Assembly: GCF_009834225.1 (NCBI RefSeq)
Contig: NZ_CP047176.1
Coordinates: forward strand, 2,108,001-2,172,000
Reading direction: 5' to 3'
Length of the DNA stretch: 64,000 nucleotides
Source of the DNA: Rathayibacter sp. VKM Ac-2759
GTDB taxonomy: Bacteria > Actinomycetota > Actinomycetes > Actinomycetales > Microbacteriaceae
Shown piece after piece: positions 33,502 to 42,227 of this stretch. Made by a program: the position numbers and the translations under genes. The first letter of the stretch is position 1. Every line of letters starts with the position of its first letter. The notes under the pieces are model-generated. The model did not search any database. It saw nothing but the letters and a program-made list of their open reading frames with translations, and was not told where the DNA came from.

Positions 33502-34815
33502 ATGAGTCGTCTCTTCCTTCCTCGCCCGGGCGTGTTCCTCGTGCTCGCTCTGCTCGCTCCGGTGCTCTGGACCCCGCCCGTCGCGGACGTCACGGTGGTC
33601 GCACCCTGGTCGGCGCCGGCGCACCGCTACGCGTCGGGGCACCGCGGGATCGACCTGGCCGCGTCACCCGGCGCCGTCGTCGTGGCGGTGGCCGACGGGA
33701 CGGTGTCGTTCGCCGGACCGGTGGTCGATCGCCCGGTCGTGAGCATCGAGCACGCCGACGGGCTGGTGTCGAGCATCGAGCCGGTGGTCGCGAGCGTGAC
33801 GAAGGGGCAGGTCGTCGCGGCGGGTGACGCGATCGGAGTCGTCGGCGCCGGCGGGCACTGCGACGGATCGTGCGTGCATCTCGGCGTCCGGGAGGGCGGG
33901 GAGTACGTGTCGCCGATGCGGTTCTTCGGCGGGATACCGCGGGCGGTGCTGCTGCCGATGGACGACGTCGCGTCAGGCGCGCGGGTGCGCGAGCCGGTAG
34001 GCCTCGCGGATGCGCTCGGTCGAGACGTGCGTGTAGATCTGCGTGGTGCCGAGGCTCGCGTGGCCGAGCATCTCCTGGACCGCCCGGAGGTCGGCCCCGC
34101 CGTCGAGGAGGTGGGTGGCGGCGGTGTGCCGGAGGGTGTGCGGGCCCGACGGGCCGGAACCCTGCCCGCCGTCGAGCAGGCGCGCGACGACGCCGTAGAC
34201 CGTGCGCGGCGTGAGGCGGGCGCCGCGGCGGCCGAGGAGGAGGGCGTCGGTGCGCTCGGAGACCAGCGTGGGGCGGGCCTTCTCGAGGTAGGCGACGAGC
34301 GCCTCCTTCGCGGGGACGCCGAACGGGACGACGCGCTGCTTCGAGCCCTTGCCGGTGACGAGGACGGTGAGCCGGGAGAGGTCGAGGTCGGCCGTGTCGA
34401 TGGCGACCAGCTCCGAGACGCGGATCCCCGAGGCGTAGAGCAGCTCGATGATCGCGAGGTCGCGGAGCGCGACCGGATCCTCGGTCGCCCCCTGCGCCGA
34501 GACGATGTCGATGACGTGCTCGGTCTGCGGCTGCGTGAGCACGCGGGGAAGGGAGCGCCCGGCTTTCGGGGTGCGCAGCCGTGCCGCGACGTCGGTCGCG
34601 AGGCGCTCGGAGCGGAGTGCCCACGACGAGAAGGAGCGGACCGCGGCCGTCCGCCGCGCGAGCGTCGCCCGCGCGGCCCCGGTCTGCGATTCGTGCCAGA
34701 GCCAGTCGCGCAGGAGCTCGAGGTCGAGCTGGTCCATGCGGTCGGTGTGCTTCGTGCCCGCGAACTCGACGAGCTTGGCGAGGTCACCGCGGTAGCCCTT
34801 GGCGGTGGCGGGTGA
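33502..34815 (+). CDS. Secreted M23-type peptidase; frame runs on across xerC
   Basis: The ATG at 33502 encodes a signal segment (VFLVLALLAPVLWTPPV). A compact LytM/M23 domain follows with HRGIDLAASPG (H-x-x-x-D metal site) and CDGSCVHLGVREG. The domain ends near 33960 at IPRAVLLPM. No stop follows in frame: the frame stays open to 34815, antisense to xerC, with sequence of no recognisable kind. The real protein may be about 155-165 residues, ended by a frameshift (a TAG lies near 34006 in the +1 frame), or may carry this long tail. Likely cell-wall endopeptidase. The coordinates at the 3' end are uncertain. Confidence 0.6.
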   Translation: MSRLFLPRPGVFLVLALLAPVLWTPPVADVTVVAPWSAPAHRYASGHRGIDLAASPGAVVVAVADGTVSFAGPVVDRPVVSIEHADGLVSSIEPVVASVTKGQVVAAGDAIGVVGAGGHCDGSCVHLGVREGGEYVSPMRFFGGIPRAVLLPMDDVASGARVREPVGLADALGRDVRVDLRGAEARVAEHLLDRPEVGPAVEEVGGGGVPEGVRARRAGTLPAVEQARDDAVDRARREAGAAAAEEEGVGALGDQRGAGLLEVGDERLLRGDAERDDALLRALAGDEDGEPGEVEVGRVDGDQLRDADPRGVEQLDDREVAERDRILGRPLRRDDVDDVLGLRLREHAGKGAPGFRGAQPCRDVGREALGAECPRREGADRGRPPRERRPRGPGLRFVPEPVAQELEVELVHAVGVLRARELDELGEVTAVALGGGG

Positions 34816-34884
34816 GAGCGAGCGCTCGTCGAGCACGTAGCGGAGGAAGTCGTCGACCGCTCCCGCGATCGTGTCGTCAGGCAT
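33973..34884 (-). CDS. xerC: Tyrosine recombinase XerC
   Basis: Resolves chromosome dimers at dif with XerD. 303 residues from the ATG at 34884. An N-terminal SAM-like core-binding domain is followed by the catalytic domain with Arg155 in SGIRVSEL, Lys in GKGSKQR, HTLRHTAATHLL, GHASLGTTQIYTHV and nucleophile Tyr284. The chromosomal context (downstream of dprA) and length fit XerC rather than a phage integrase. Its start overlaps the phosphoesterase stop by 8 bases. Confidence 0.92.
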   Translation of the reverse strand: MPDDTIAGAVDDFLRYVLDERSLSPATAKGYRGDLAKLVEFAGTKHTDRMDQLDLELLRDWLWHESQTGAARATLARRTAAVRSFSSWALRSERLATDVAARLRTPKAGRSLPRVLTQPQTEHVIDIVSAQGATEDPVALRDLAIIELLYASGIRVSELVAIDTADLDLSRLTVLVTGKGSKQRVVPFGVPAKEALVAYLEKARPTLVSERTDALLLGRRGARLTPRTVYGVVARLLDGGQGSGPSGPHTLRHTAATHLLDGGADLRAVQEMLGHASLGTTQIYTHVSTERIREAYRLAHPRA

Positions 34885-35806
34885 CGGGCATCCGCGACCA
34901 GAGGTCGATGCGGCCCTGCTCGTCGAGGCTCTCGAGCTTCTCGATGAGGTCGGTGCCGAAGCGGGTGGCGACCGCGGCGGTCGCCGTCGGGACGAGCGAG
35001 GTCGCGACGGTCTCGGGGTGGACGTGCACGAGCGAGAAGCTCTGGGCGCCGTCGATCCCGCGGAGCTCCCGCTCGGGGGCGCCGAGGTCCATCGTGTAGC
35101 TGGTCGCGCCGGCGACGAAGACAGGGACACCGGCGAACGTCGCTGCGGTCGGGTAGTGCAGGTGGCCGCCGAGGATCGCGCGCACGTCGGTGCCGCGGAC
35201 GACCTCCTCGAGCCGGTCCATCCCGCGCAGCTCGAGCACCGTCATCGCCCCGAGCGGGGTCGGCAGCGGCGGGTGGTGCAGCGCGAGGATCGTGCCGAGC
35301 GGCGCCGGCATTGCGAGGACGTCGGCGAGGCTGTCGAGCTGGGCGTCGGTGAGCGCACCGTGGTGGAAGCCGGGCACGGCGCTGTCGAGCGCGATGAGGC
35401 GGAGCCCGTCGAGGTCGACGACCTGGTCGATGGGCGCCTCGTTCTCGTCGGTCTCGTCTAGGAGGACTCTGCGGAAGGCGCTGCGCTCGTCGTGGTTGCC
35501 CATCCCCCAGATGATCGGGCACCCGAAGCGCTCCCCCAGCGGGCCGAGCGCGGCGCGGACGCGTCGGTACGCGTCCTCCTCCCCGCGGTCGGCGACATCG
35601 CCGGTGACGACGATCGCGTCGAGCGCACCCCCGCGCTCGACGAGCCGCTCCACGGCCTCCGCGAGCCGGGTGACGGTGTCGACCCGCCCGTAGAGAGGAG
35701 CGCCCTCTGCGAGGAAGTGCGTGTCGCTGAGGTGGGCGATGATGCGGTCGGCCGCCCTGAAGTGACCGAGCTGCGGCCTCACCGCCTGTGCTGTCTCGTC
35801 GCCCAC
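34877..35806 (-). CDS. Metallophosphoesterase (calcineurin-like)
   Basis: 309 residues. I chose the GTG at 35806 because GGGGAG lies 5 bases upstream; upstream codons give no family-like sequence. All metal-binding blocks are visible in order: HLSDTHF, VVTGDVADRG, GMGNHDE, LALHHPP and GGHLHYP. This matches the class III cyclic-nucleotide phosphodiesterase type (CpdA-like), but the substrate is not determined. No signal peptide, so cytoplasmic. Overlaps xerC. Confidence 0.88.
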   Translation of the reverse strand: MGDETAQAVRPQLGHFRAADRIIAHLSDTHFLAEGAPLYGRVDTVTRLAEAVERLVERGGALDAIVVTGDVADRGEEDAYRRVRAALGPLGERFGCPIIWGMGNHDERSAFRRVLLDETDENEAPIDQVVDLDGLRLIALDSAVPGFHHGALTDAQLDSLADVLAMPAPLGTILALHHPPLPTPLGAMTVLELRGMDRLEEVVRGTDVRAILGGHLHYPTAATFAGVPVFVAGATSYTMDLGAPERELRGIDGAQSFSLVHVHPETVATSLVPTATAAVATRFGTDLIEKLESLDEQGRIDLWSRMPDA

Positions 35807-36106
35807 TGCCACTCCCCTTCGCCGATGCGTCTTCAGCGTAGGGCGGACGACCGACACGGCCGGAGGGGCGCACGGGCGGGCACCGGCCGAGACAGTCAGA
35901 CGGGTCGCCCGACGGACAGCCTCGCTCCACCAAGGCACGCGGTGCCCGAACGCTCGCCGGATCGGACCGGCCCGTGGGGGCACCGACCTACCTCGCCGAC
36001 GGAGCGGGACTGACGCGTGTCATCGATCGACGCCGACCCTCCGACCGAGAGGGCACCAGCGGAGAAGGTGCACGCTCCGCCCGGTGCCGGCCCGGCGCCG
36101 CTCGCC
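35807..36106. other. Intergenic region between dprA and the phosphoesterase
   Basis: 300 bp of very GC-rich sequence after the dprA stop. Short inverted repeats are present, but I see no gene, tRNA or clear promoter in it. Confidence 0.35.
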
Positions 36107-37309
36107 TCACCTCGGCGCGGCGCGCCACCCTCCGTCCTCGCCGCGCTCGACGAAGCCGTCGGCGAGGAGCGCCCCGAGCATCGCCAGCGCGTCGGCCACC
36201 GAGCAGCCCGCCGCTCGCGCGATCGAGTCGGTGTCGTGTGCGCCTCTCCCCCGCAGGGCGTCCATGATCCGGGTGGCGGGCCCGGCGGGCTCAGCCACCT
36301 CCGCACTCTGCTCGCGCGCTCCGAGGAGTTCGAGGACGTCGGCCGCCGAGGTGACGCACGTCGCCGCGTACTCGCGGAGGAGACGGTGGCAGCCCGCGGA
36401 GGAGGAGCTCGTCACCGGTCCGGGAACAGTTCCCAGCGGCCGACCGAGCGCGGCCGCATGCCCCGCGGTGTTGAGCGAACCGGAGCGGGCACCGGCCTCG
36501 ACGACGACCGTGGCCGCCGTCGACGCCGCGATCAGCCTGTTCCGCTGGAGGAACCTCCACCGCGTGGGTGTCGTGCCCGGGGGCACCTCCGTCACCACGG
36601 CGCTGCCGGGCGTCGCGATGATGCGGTGCAGCAGGTCGGAGTGGGCCGTCGGGTAGAGCCGGTCGGCGCCTCCGGCGAGGAACGCCACCGTACGACCACC
36701 CGTGCCGAGCGCTGCGCGATGAGCGACGGCGTCGATCCCGAAGGCGCCGCCCGAGACGACGAGCACCCCTCGATCCGCGGTTCCCGCGGCGAGTTCCGCG
36801 GCGACGTGCTCGCCGTAGCCGGTGGCCGCTCTCGCACCGACGAGCGCGAGTCGACGAGGCGTCGTGAGGGCGGAGGCGTCGCCCCGTACCCAGAGGACGA
36901 GTGGCGCGTGCGGACCGAGGTCGTCCAGCGACTCGGGCCATCCGGCCGACCCCGGCACCAGCAGGTGGGCATCGAGACGGTGCGCGATCTCGAGTCGCCG
37001 CCGCAGAAGCGCCCGGTCCACCCGGGGGCGCCATCGCTCGAGTCCCACCGCGAGAGCGGTCGGCTCGAGGGGAGGCTCCTCGGTCGAGGCCAGGATGTCG
37101 GCGGCGGTCGAGGTCGTGATCACGTGAGCGAGCGCCGCGGCGGCACCGATGCCGTCGATCAGCGTCGCAGCGACGGCGTCCCCGGGCTCGGTGAGCGAAC
37201 TCCAGGCGGCGCGGGCCAGCACCTCGACGGGATCGATCGCGGTCCCCTCCGTCAGCAGGGGACGGACCGCGCGGATCTCCGTCCGGTCGAACAGCTCGGC
37301 AGTGCGCAT
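36107..37309 (-). CDS. dprA: DNA-processing protein DprA
   Basis: 400 residues from the ATG at 37309; a GTG three bases earlier is equally possible because the junction reads GTGATG. The Rossmann-like core shows RLALVGARAATGYGEHVA, VVSGGAFGIDAVAHRAAL, FLAGGADRLYP and RNRLIAAST. A C-terminal winged helix (DSIARAAGCSVADALAML) completes the family layout. It loads RecA onto single strands in transformation. It forms an operon with comM and yraN. Confidence 0.94.
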   Translation of the reverse strand: MRTAELFDRTEIRAVRPLLTEGTAIDPVEVLARAAWSSLTEPGDAVAATLIDGIGAAAALAHVITTSTAADILASTEEPPLEPTALAVGLERWRPRVDRALLRRRLEIAHRLDAHLLVPGSAGWPESLDDLGPHAPLVLWVRGDASALTTPRRLALVGARAATGYGEHVAAELAAGTADRGVLVVSGGAFGIDAVAHRAALGTGGRTVAFLAGGADRLYPTAHSDLLHRIIATPGSAVVTEVPPGTTPTRWRFLQRNRLIAASTAATVVVEAGARSGSLNTAGHAAALGRPLGTVPGPVTSSSSAGCHRLLREYAATCVTSAADVLELLGAREQSAEVAEPAGPATRIMDALRGRGAHDTDSIARAAGCSVADALAMLGALLADGFVERGEDGGWRAAPR

Positions 37310-38844
37310 CACGCGGCACCTCCTCGCAGCACGAGGGCCCGCCCGAGATGAGCGGCCGTGGGGCGGTCGACGCCGTCGAGGTCGGCGAGCGTCCAGCCGA
37401 GGCGGAGGACGCGGTCGTAGCCGCGCATCGTCACGAGCCCTCTCTCCAGCGCACGATCGAGCACCCGAGACTCGCCGGCCGTCGGGCGGTGCGCGGTCGA
37501 GCGGAGCCAGTTGCCGGCGACCTCCGAGTTGGTCGACCAGGGCGTGCGGCGCCACCGCTCGGCGGCGCGGGCTCGGGCAGCGACGACGCGTGCTCGTGCC
37601 TCCGCCGTCGAGAGGCCGGGCTCGTCGCGGCGGGCCGCCAGCTGCGCCGCGCCGATCCGGCGGACCGTCAGCCGGATGTCGACCCGGTCGAGCAGCGGAC
37701 CACTGAGCCGTGCGAGATAGCGGCGCCTCAGGGCCGGAGCGCAGGTGCACGTCTCCCCCGGGATCCCGTGCCGACCGCACGGGCACGGGTTCGCCGCGAG
37801 AACGAGCTGCACCCGGGCCGGGAACTCCGCGACGGCGTTCGCGCGGTGGATGCGGATCACCCCGGACTCGAGCGGCTGGCGCAGCGCATCGAGCGCCACC
37901 GCCGAGAACTCCGGAGCCTCGTCGAGGAAGAGGATTCCGCGGGTGGCGCGCGCGACGGCGCCGGGCCGGATGCGTCCGCTGCCGCCCCCGACGATCGCCG
38001 CGGCGGAGGCGGAGTGGTGCGGGCTCTCGAACGGCGGGCGCCGTACGAGATCACCGCCGGTCGGCGCGCCGGTCAGCGAGCGCATGCACGTCGCCTCCAG
38101 AGCCGCCTCGTCGTCGAGATCGGGCAGGATCCCCGGCAGGCGAGACGCGAGCATGGTCTTGCCCGCGCCGGGCGGTCCGAGCAGGAACACGTGGTGACCG
38201 CCCGCGGCCGCGACGACCATCGCCTCCGCCGCCTCCTCGTTGCCGATCACATCGGCGAAGTCGAGCCGCGCCTCCGGCTCGATCGTCGCCGCGGGCGCTG
38301 ACGTCTCCTCCGGCAGGACCGGAACGTCCCACTCGGCGCCGTGCCACACCGCAGCCGCGGCGAGCGAGGAGACCGCGATGACCTCGACACCATCGACCAG
38401 CTCGGCCTCGAGCCGGTCGTCGGAGGGGACCATCACGCGCCGCCGCCCCTCCCGCGCCGCCGCGAGCACCGCCGGAAGCACCCCCGGCACCGACCGCAAC
38501 CGCCCGTCCAGACCCAGCTCGCCGACGTGCACGACCGACGCGACCGACTCCGGATTCACCTCACCCAGCGCTGCCAGCGTCGCGAGCCCGATCGCGAGGT
38601 CGAACGCCGACCCGTGCTTGGGCATCGCCGCCGGCGACAGGTTCACCGTGATCTTGTACTCCGAGACCACGCTCCCGGAGTTGATCGCCGCCGACCGCAC
38701 CCGCTCCTTCGCCTGCGACAGCGCCGCATCCGGCAACCCGATGATCACCATCCCCGGCGTCCCATCGGCCGAATGCGCCTCCACCCCGACCACCGCGCCC
38801 GCGAACCCCACGAGCCCCACCGACGACGTCCTCCCGATGCCCAT
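37309..38844 (-). CDS. comM: ComM/YifB-type Mg-chelatase-like AAA ATPase
   Basis: 511 residues. The N-terminal ChlI-like domain (GLPDAALSQAKERVRSA, ITVNLSPAAMPKHGSAFDLAI) precedes the AAA core with Walker A GPPGAGKTML and FLDEAPEF. LAANPCPCGRHG and the Mg-chelatase C-terminal helical domain follow. ComM is a branch-migration helicase in natural transformation. It overlaps dprA and yraN by one base or so. Confidence 0.95.
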   Translation of the reverse strand: MGIGRTSSVGLVGFAGAVVGVEAHSADGTPGMVIIGLPDAALSQAKERVRSAAINSGSVVSEYKITVNLSPAAMPKHGSAFDLAIGLATLAALGEVNPESVASVVHVGELGLDGRLRSVPGVLPAVLAAAREGRRRVMVPSDDRLEAELVDGVEVIAVSSLAAAAVWHGAEWDVPVLPEETSAPAATIEPEARLDFADVIGNEEAAEAMVVAAAGGHHVFLLGPPGAGKTMLASRLPGILPDLDDEAALEATCMRSLTGAPTGGDLVRRPPFESPHHSASAAAIVGGGSGRIRPGAVARATRGILFLDEAPEFSAVALDALRQPLESGVIRIHRANAVAEFPARVQLVLAANPCPCGRHGIPGETCTCAPALRRRYLARLSGPLLDRVDIRLTVRRIGAAQLAARRDEPGLSTAEARARVVAARARAAERWRRTPWSTNSEVAGNWLRSTAHRPTAGESRVLDRALERGLVTMRGYDRVLRLGWTLADLDGVDRPTAAHLGRALVLRGGAA

Positions 38845-39197
38845 TACGCCACCGCCCGCAGATGACGCACCTGCGTCGGCACACCCTCGGGCGCGATGAT
38901 CCCCACCGCATCGATCCGCAGATGCCGCGACCGCTCGTGATGCTCATGCGCCCACGCATACGCCAACCGCCGCAACCGCGCCGCCTTCGCCCGCGTGATC
39001 GCCTCCACCGGCAACCCGAACCGCGTCGACGACCTCGTCTTCACCTCCACCACCACCAGCGCCGCACCCTCACGCGCCACGATGTCCAGCTCGCCCTCCC
39101 GCACCCGCCAGTTGCGATCCAGGATCTCGAACCCGTGCGCCCTCAGATGCGCCGCCGCGATCTCCTCGCCCCGCCGCCCCAACTCGTCCTTGTCCAT
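38844..39197 (-). CDS. yraN: YraN/UPF0102 family putative endonuclease
   Basis: 117 residues. LGRRGEEIAAAHL, then the PD-(D/E)xK-like signature GELDIVAREGAALVVVEVKTRSS, then GLPVEAITRAKAARLRRLA. Function of the family is unsettled; it is usually coupled with comM, as here (stop and start share a base). The phage-derived element lies directly upstream. Confidence 0.93.
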   Translation of the reverse strand: MDKDELGRRGEEIAAAHLRAHGFEILDRNWRVREGELDIVAREGAALVVVEVKTRSSTRFGLPVEAITRAKAARLRRLAYAWAHEHHERSRHLRIDAVGIIAPEGVPTQVRHLRAVA

Positions 39198-39285
39198 GCA
39201 GAACCTCCCGCACGAAGAATCGCGGAGACCGCGCTAGCCCGCGGGGGCGAGCGAGAGAATTGGGGACGGAGACCTCGATCAGCGG

Positions 39286-39302
39286 CTGTGGAGGAATGCC
39301 GG
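39286..39302. repeat. Putative attL core
   Basis: CTGTGGAGGAATGCCGG, matching 47210-47226 at 16 of 17 positions in direct orientation. It lies 88 bases upstream of the yraN start. Confidence 0.55.
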
Positions 39303-39381
39303 GTGTTGCAGTTTCGAGGACGAACTTGGGTCTGGTCGACCTAGCCAAGCTCGCTGCCATCGTCGTCGGCACTTGCCTCCT

Positions 39382-39992
39382 CTAGCTCAGCGCGCGGGTC
39401 GCAAAGGACCGTAGCGATCGGGTCAGCGACGCGATCGGCTCAGCCCCGATGGAGTCGGCCTCGTCGCGCATGCTCTTGATGAGGAAGCTGGCGTCCTTCG
39501 TGTCGAGCCCGCCGCTCTCGAAGCTCAGCGCCAGAGCGTTGCGGTTCGCCGGGATGGCAACGACGCTCACTTCGAGCAGCTCGTTGTCCTTGAGCAAGGG
39601 CACGTCGTCCTCGAACTCCATCGTGTGAGGGATGAAGCCAGCGGAGACGGTGCGCCGCGTGCCCGCCTTGACCTGGCGGTAGATGAGATCGGCCTTCGGG
39701 TTGATTCCGGCCGCGTCGAACTGGGCAGTCAGCTGAGACTTGCCGCTCTGGTCGAGCTGGATGTCGACGGCCTTGCCGAGGATGTTCTGCGGCTCAGAAG
39801 GATCGTGGCCCAGAGCACGACGGGGTTGTTCTTGTAGTGCGTGACGTCCCAGGTCTTCTGGTCGACCTTCTCGCCGTAGCGGTCGATCGAGTCGTCGCTG
39901 AACACGAAAGTCACTGTTCGGTTCTCGTCGTCGATTGACTTGAGGTTGATGTTGTACAGTTTGTTGATCTTCTTGTTCAGTTGTGCCTTCAT
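39382..39992 (-). pseudogene. HK97-type prohead protease, frameshifted
   Basis: The N-terminal part from the ATG at 39992 (SDDSIDRYGEKVDQKTWD...NNPVVLWA) and the C-terminal part (HDPSEPQNILGKAVD...NELLEVSVVAIPANRNALAL) are in different frames. They join if one C is restored in the run near 39801-39804 (GGGCCACG for GGGCCCACG). The serine protease motif TVSAGFIP lies in the second part. The joined protein is about 203 residues. Not functional as written. Confidence 0.82.
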
Positions 39993-40034
39993 GCTGCCAC
40001 TACTTATAGGGAAGTGGCGCAGTTATTGCAAGGA

Positions 40035-40592
40035 CTACATCTCGCTCGACAGATCATTGAACGACAGCTCAGGTTCGTCAGCAGGCTTCGCCTTCTTCAA
40101 CTTCCCGCTCTCATAATCGAAAACCCAGCGCTTCCCGCGAAAATCGTTAAAATACACGAGGACTTGCCGATCCTCGAACTCGGGAGTGTAGAAGATGGCC
40201 GCTGCCTTCTCATTACGAGGCAGGATGTCAAACGTGATCGTCATCGCCCCTCCATCGTTGTCTTTCCTCGAGAGAGTGCGATCGTCGAAGCCTCCGAGAT
40301 TGAACTCAGGAAAAGTCAGCGTTGGGAAGTCGATTCCGCCCTTCGATCCCTCGGTCATGTGCACCTTGATGCGCGATTTCGCGCGACCATCTTCGTTGAG
40401 CAGCTTGACTGCGGTCCCGTATAGGTAACGGTGGTGGTTCATCGCGACGCTCTGAACGAGACTGACGCGAAGTCCTTCCGCGTCAGCATTCCTCCGATCG
40501 AAGAACTGGATAAATTGCGTGATACTCGCGACCGCCAGAGCAACGAATGCCACGAGTCCAGCGGTCCAGTCGGCCCAAGTACCAAGTTCCAT
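40035..40592 (-). CDS. Membrane-anchored paralogue A of an unrecognised five-member family
   Basis: 185 residues from an ATG. Layout: MELGTWADW at the N-terminus, one membrane segment (AGLVAFVALAVASITQFIQF), a charged stretch (DRRNADAEGLR) that predicts the C-terminus in the cytoplasm, and a beta-rich domain ending in VYFNDFRGKRWVFD. The DW motif, the single segment and the F-x-D...W signature are shared with four other genes in this element. It starts 4 bases after the stop of paralogue B, so the two form an operon. Function unknown. Confidence 0.75.
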   Translation of the reverse strand: MELGTWADWTAGLVAFVALAVASITQFIQFFDRRNADAEGLRVSLVQSVAMNHHRYLYGTAVKLLNEDGRAKSRIKVHMTEGSKGGIDFPTLTFPEFNLGGFDDRTLSRKDNDGGAMTITFDILPRNEKAAAIFYTPEFEDRQVLVYFNDFRGKRWVFDYESGKLKKAKPADEPELSFNDLSSEM

Positions 40593-40596
40593 GCGC

Positions 40597-41298
40597 TCAC
40601 CGTACCGGCAGCGAACCTGCCGCCAACGTCGAGTCTGACTCGAACAGCTTGCTGGTGTGTATCCGCAGACGGACGCGCAGCCTCCTAGACAGCATCCGTT
40701 TTTTCTTTATGTCCCAGGCCCAGGACTGACCGAGGCTGTCCTCGAAGGCCACGACCAGCAGCTTGACCCCCTCCTCGATCGGCAGATCCAGCTCGAAGCC
40801 ATCCGCTGGCGAGATGGTGCCGACGGACTCGATCGCGTAGTGCGGCGTACGCCGATGTACCTCCCAGTAGAGCCGAGCGCCGTGCCAGGCCCCGATCACC
40901 CGGGCCCTGACGTTGGCTCTGATCTCCCTGCGGAAGCCCTTCATCACACCCTGCCAGGATCGCCGGCCCGCCAGCATCTTCTCTGGCGTGACGTCGTAGA
41001 TGACGCAGACGTCTACGAATTCCGACTCTGAGCGGTTGTCGAGCATCACGGAGTGGGTCCAGGGGTCATCGTCTCGGTTGAACCTCGTCTGGATTCGCAG
41101 CAGACGTGCCTGAGACTTCCTGTGCTGGGCGCGGTCGTGTCTGAACGCCAGTGCAGCGATCCAGACAGCGACGGCCGTCACGATGCCTGTCACCCAGTCA
41201 GCGGTGGAGCCCCAGTTCCACTGCCGCATGTCTGCCTCGCCGGTGAGTAGCTCCGAGAGCCAACCGACGACAGCGTTCAATCGACCCCCGAAGTCCAC
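40597..41298 (-). CDS. Membrane-anchored paralogue B
   Basis: 233 residues from a GTG; an internal ATG at 41229 (MRQWNWGSTADW) would give the short N-terminus seen in its relatives. Membrane segment VTGIVTAVAVWIAALAF, then RHDRAQHRKSQARLLR (positive-inside), then a soluble domain with VAFEDSLGQSWAWD near the end. The tail after that motif is unusually basic. It lies directly upstream of paralogue A. Confidence 0.75.
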   Translation of the reverse strand: MDFGGRLNAVVGWLSELLTGEADMRQWNWGSTADWVTGIVTAVAVWIAALAFRHDRAQHRKSQARLLRIQTRFNRDDDPWTHSVMLDNRSESEFVDVCVIYDVTPEKMLAGRRSWQGVMKGFRREIRANVRARVIGAWHGARLYWEVHRRTPHYAIESVGTISPADGFELDLPIEEGVKLLVVAFEDSLGQSWAWDIKKKRMLSRRLRVRLRIHTSKLFESDSTLAAGSLPVR

Positions 41299-41325
41299 GC
41301 GTGAACCCTAGCGTCAGGGTGAGTT

Positions 41326-41869
41326 CTAGATGACCCTCCACGCGCTCGGGAACGCCTTGAGCGTGACGGCGGCGCCGGACGGCAGCGTGTAGGTGTTGGC
41401 CGTCGTCACGTTGCCGATCAGCTCGGCGCCGTTGCCCTTGATGGTCGCGGCGGCGGCGTTGATGTTGACGAAGTCGTACATGCGGCCCTGGCACGTCGCG
41501 AGGGCTGGCAGGGTCTGGGTGGCGGTCGTGTTCAGCTCGACGGCGAAGTGACCGGACTCCAGCGTCTCGACGTCGAGCTGAGGTACTGACTTCGGGTCGG
41601 TGGCTAAGTGCGTGAAGTTGGTGTTGTCACGGACGTCAACGGTTGGTGACAGTGCCGCCCCGTTGTTGAGGTAGACGGAAGGAGTTGAGGTCTCTGTCGC
41701 GAGAGAATTGTTCACGATTTGAACGTCGGACCAAGTCAATGCCCCGTCAAAGACGATGGCATGCCTTTGGAACTTCGAACCCGGCGCCCCCGACCGTGAT
41801 GACCTCGATCTGCGTCTCGTCGACGCTGACGTGGACGACGTCCTCGAGTACATGAATCACATCGCTCAT
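41326..41869 (-). pseudogene. Phage structural (tail/fibre-like) gene, frameshifted
   Basis: The ATG at 41869 encodes MSDVIHVLEDVVHVSVDETQ then IEVITVGG before running out of frame. The downstream frame gives APGSKFQRHAIVFDGALTW and a Thr/Asn-rich beta-type protein ending AVTLKAFPSAWRVI. Removing one G from the GGGGG run near 41787-41791 would join them into about 180 residues. The composition suits a phage tail or fibre component, but I cannot name it. Its start overlaps the gene upstream by ATGA. Confidence 0.65.
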
Positions 41870-42204
41870 ACGGTGACCTCTTGGTCGAGCGTGATCACAC
41901 CCTTGAGGAGACGCTTCACGACTGAGGTGCCTTCGGTGATCTCTAGGTCGTAGTTCGCGGTGTCGAAGCTCAGTGCGGTCGTCTGCGCGCTGCTGAGCAC
42001 GATGATGATCGTGCCTGCTATACCTCCGAGAACGAGACCCGCCGTATCGGTGAGGGTCAGGATGATGGACTACTCAGCGTCGCGCACCTGCATGCGCGCG
42101 GTCTTGTTCGTGAGGTTGACGAGGGCGCCCGAGGCGTCCTTCCATGTGACGACGCGGGTGAAGGCGACGCCTTGCTCAATTGTGAAGTTGTACTTGCCTG
42201 CCAT
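41866..42204 (-). pseudogene. Small phage structural protein gene with in-frame TAG
   Basis: From the ATG at 42204 the frame encodes MAGKYNFTIEQGVAFTRVVT and TARMQVRDAE, then hits TAG at 42072-42070. It continues in the same frame with ILTLTDTAGLVLGG...YDLEITEGTSVVKRLLKGV to a TGA overlapping the next gene. The full length would be 112 residues. The sequence looks like the small baseplate/structural proteins common in actinophages. A single nonsense change explains the break. Confidence 0.65.
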
Positions 42205-42227
42205 ATGCCGCCCAATATGACGGAGCG

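Noticed and set aside
33973..34884. xerC as an integrase of the phage element
   Set aside because: It lies 4 kb outside the element in the conserved dprA neighbourhood and has the length and motifs of chromosomal XerC.
35807..36106. tRNA gene in the gap beside dprA
   Set aside because: No cloverleaf with acceptor stem and T-loop could be drawn; hairpins there are short and scattered.
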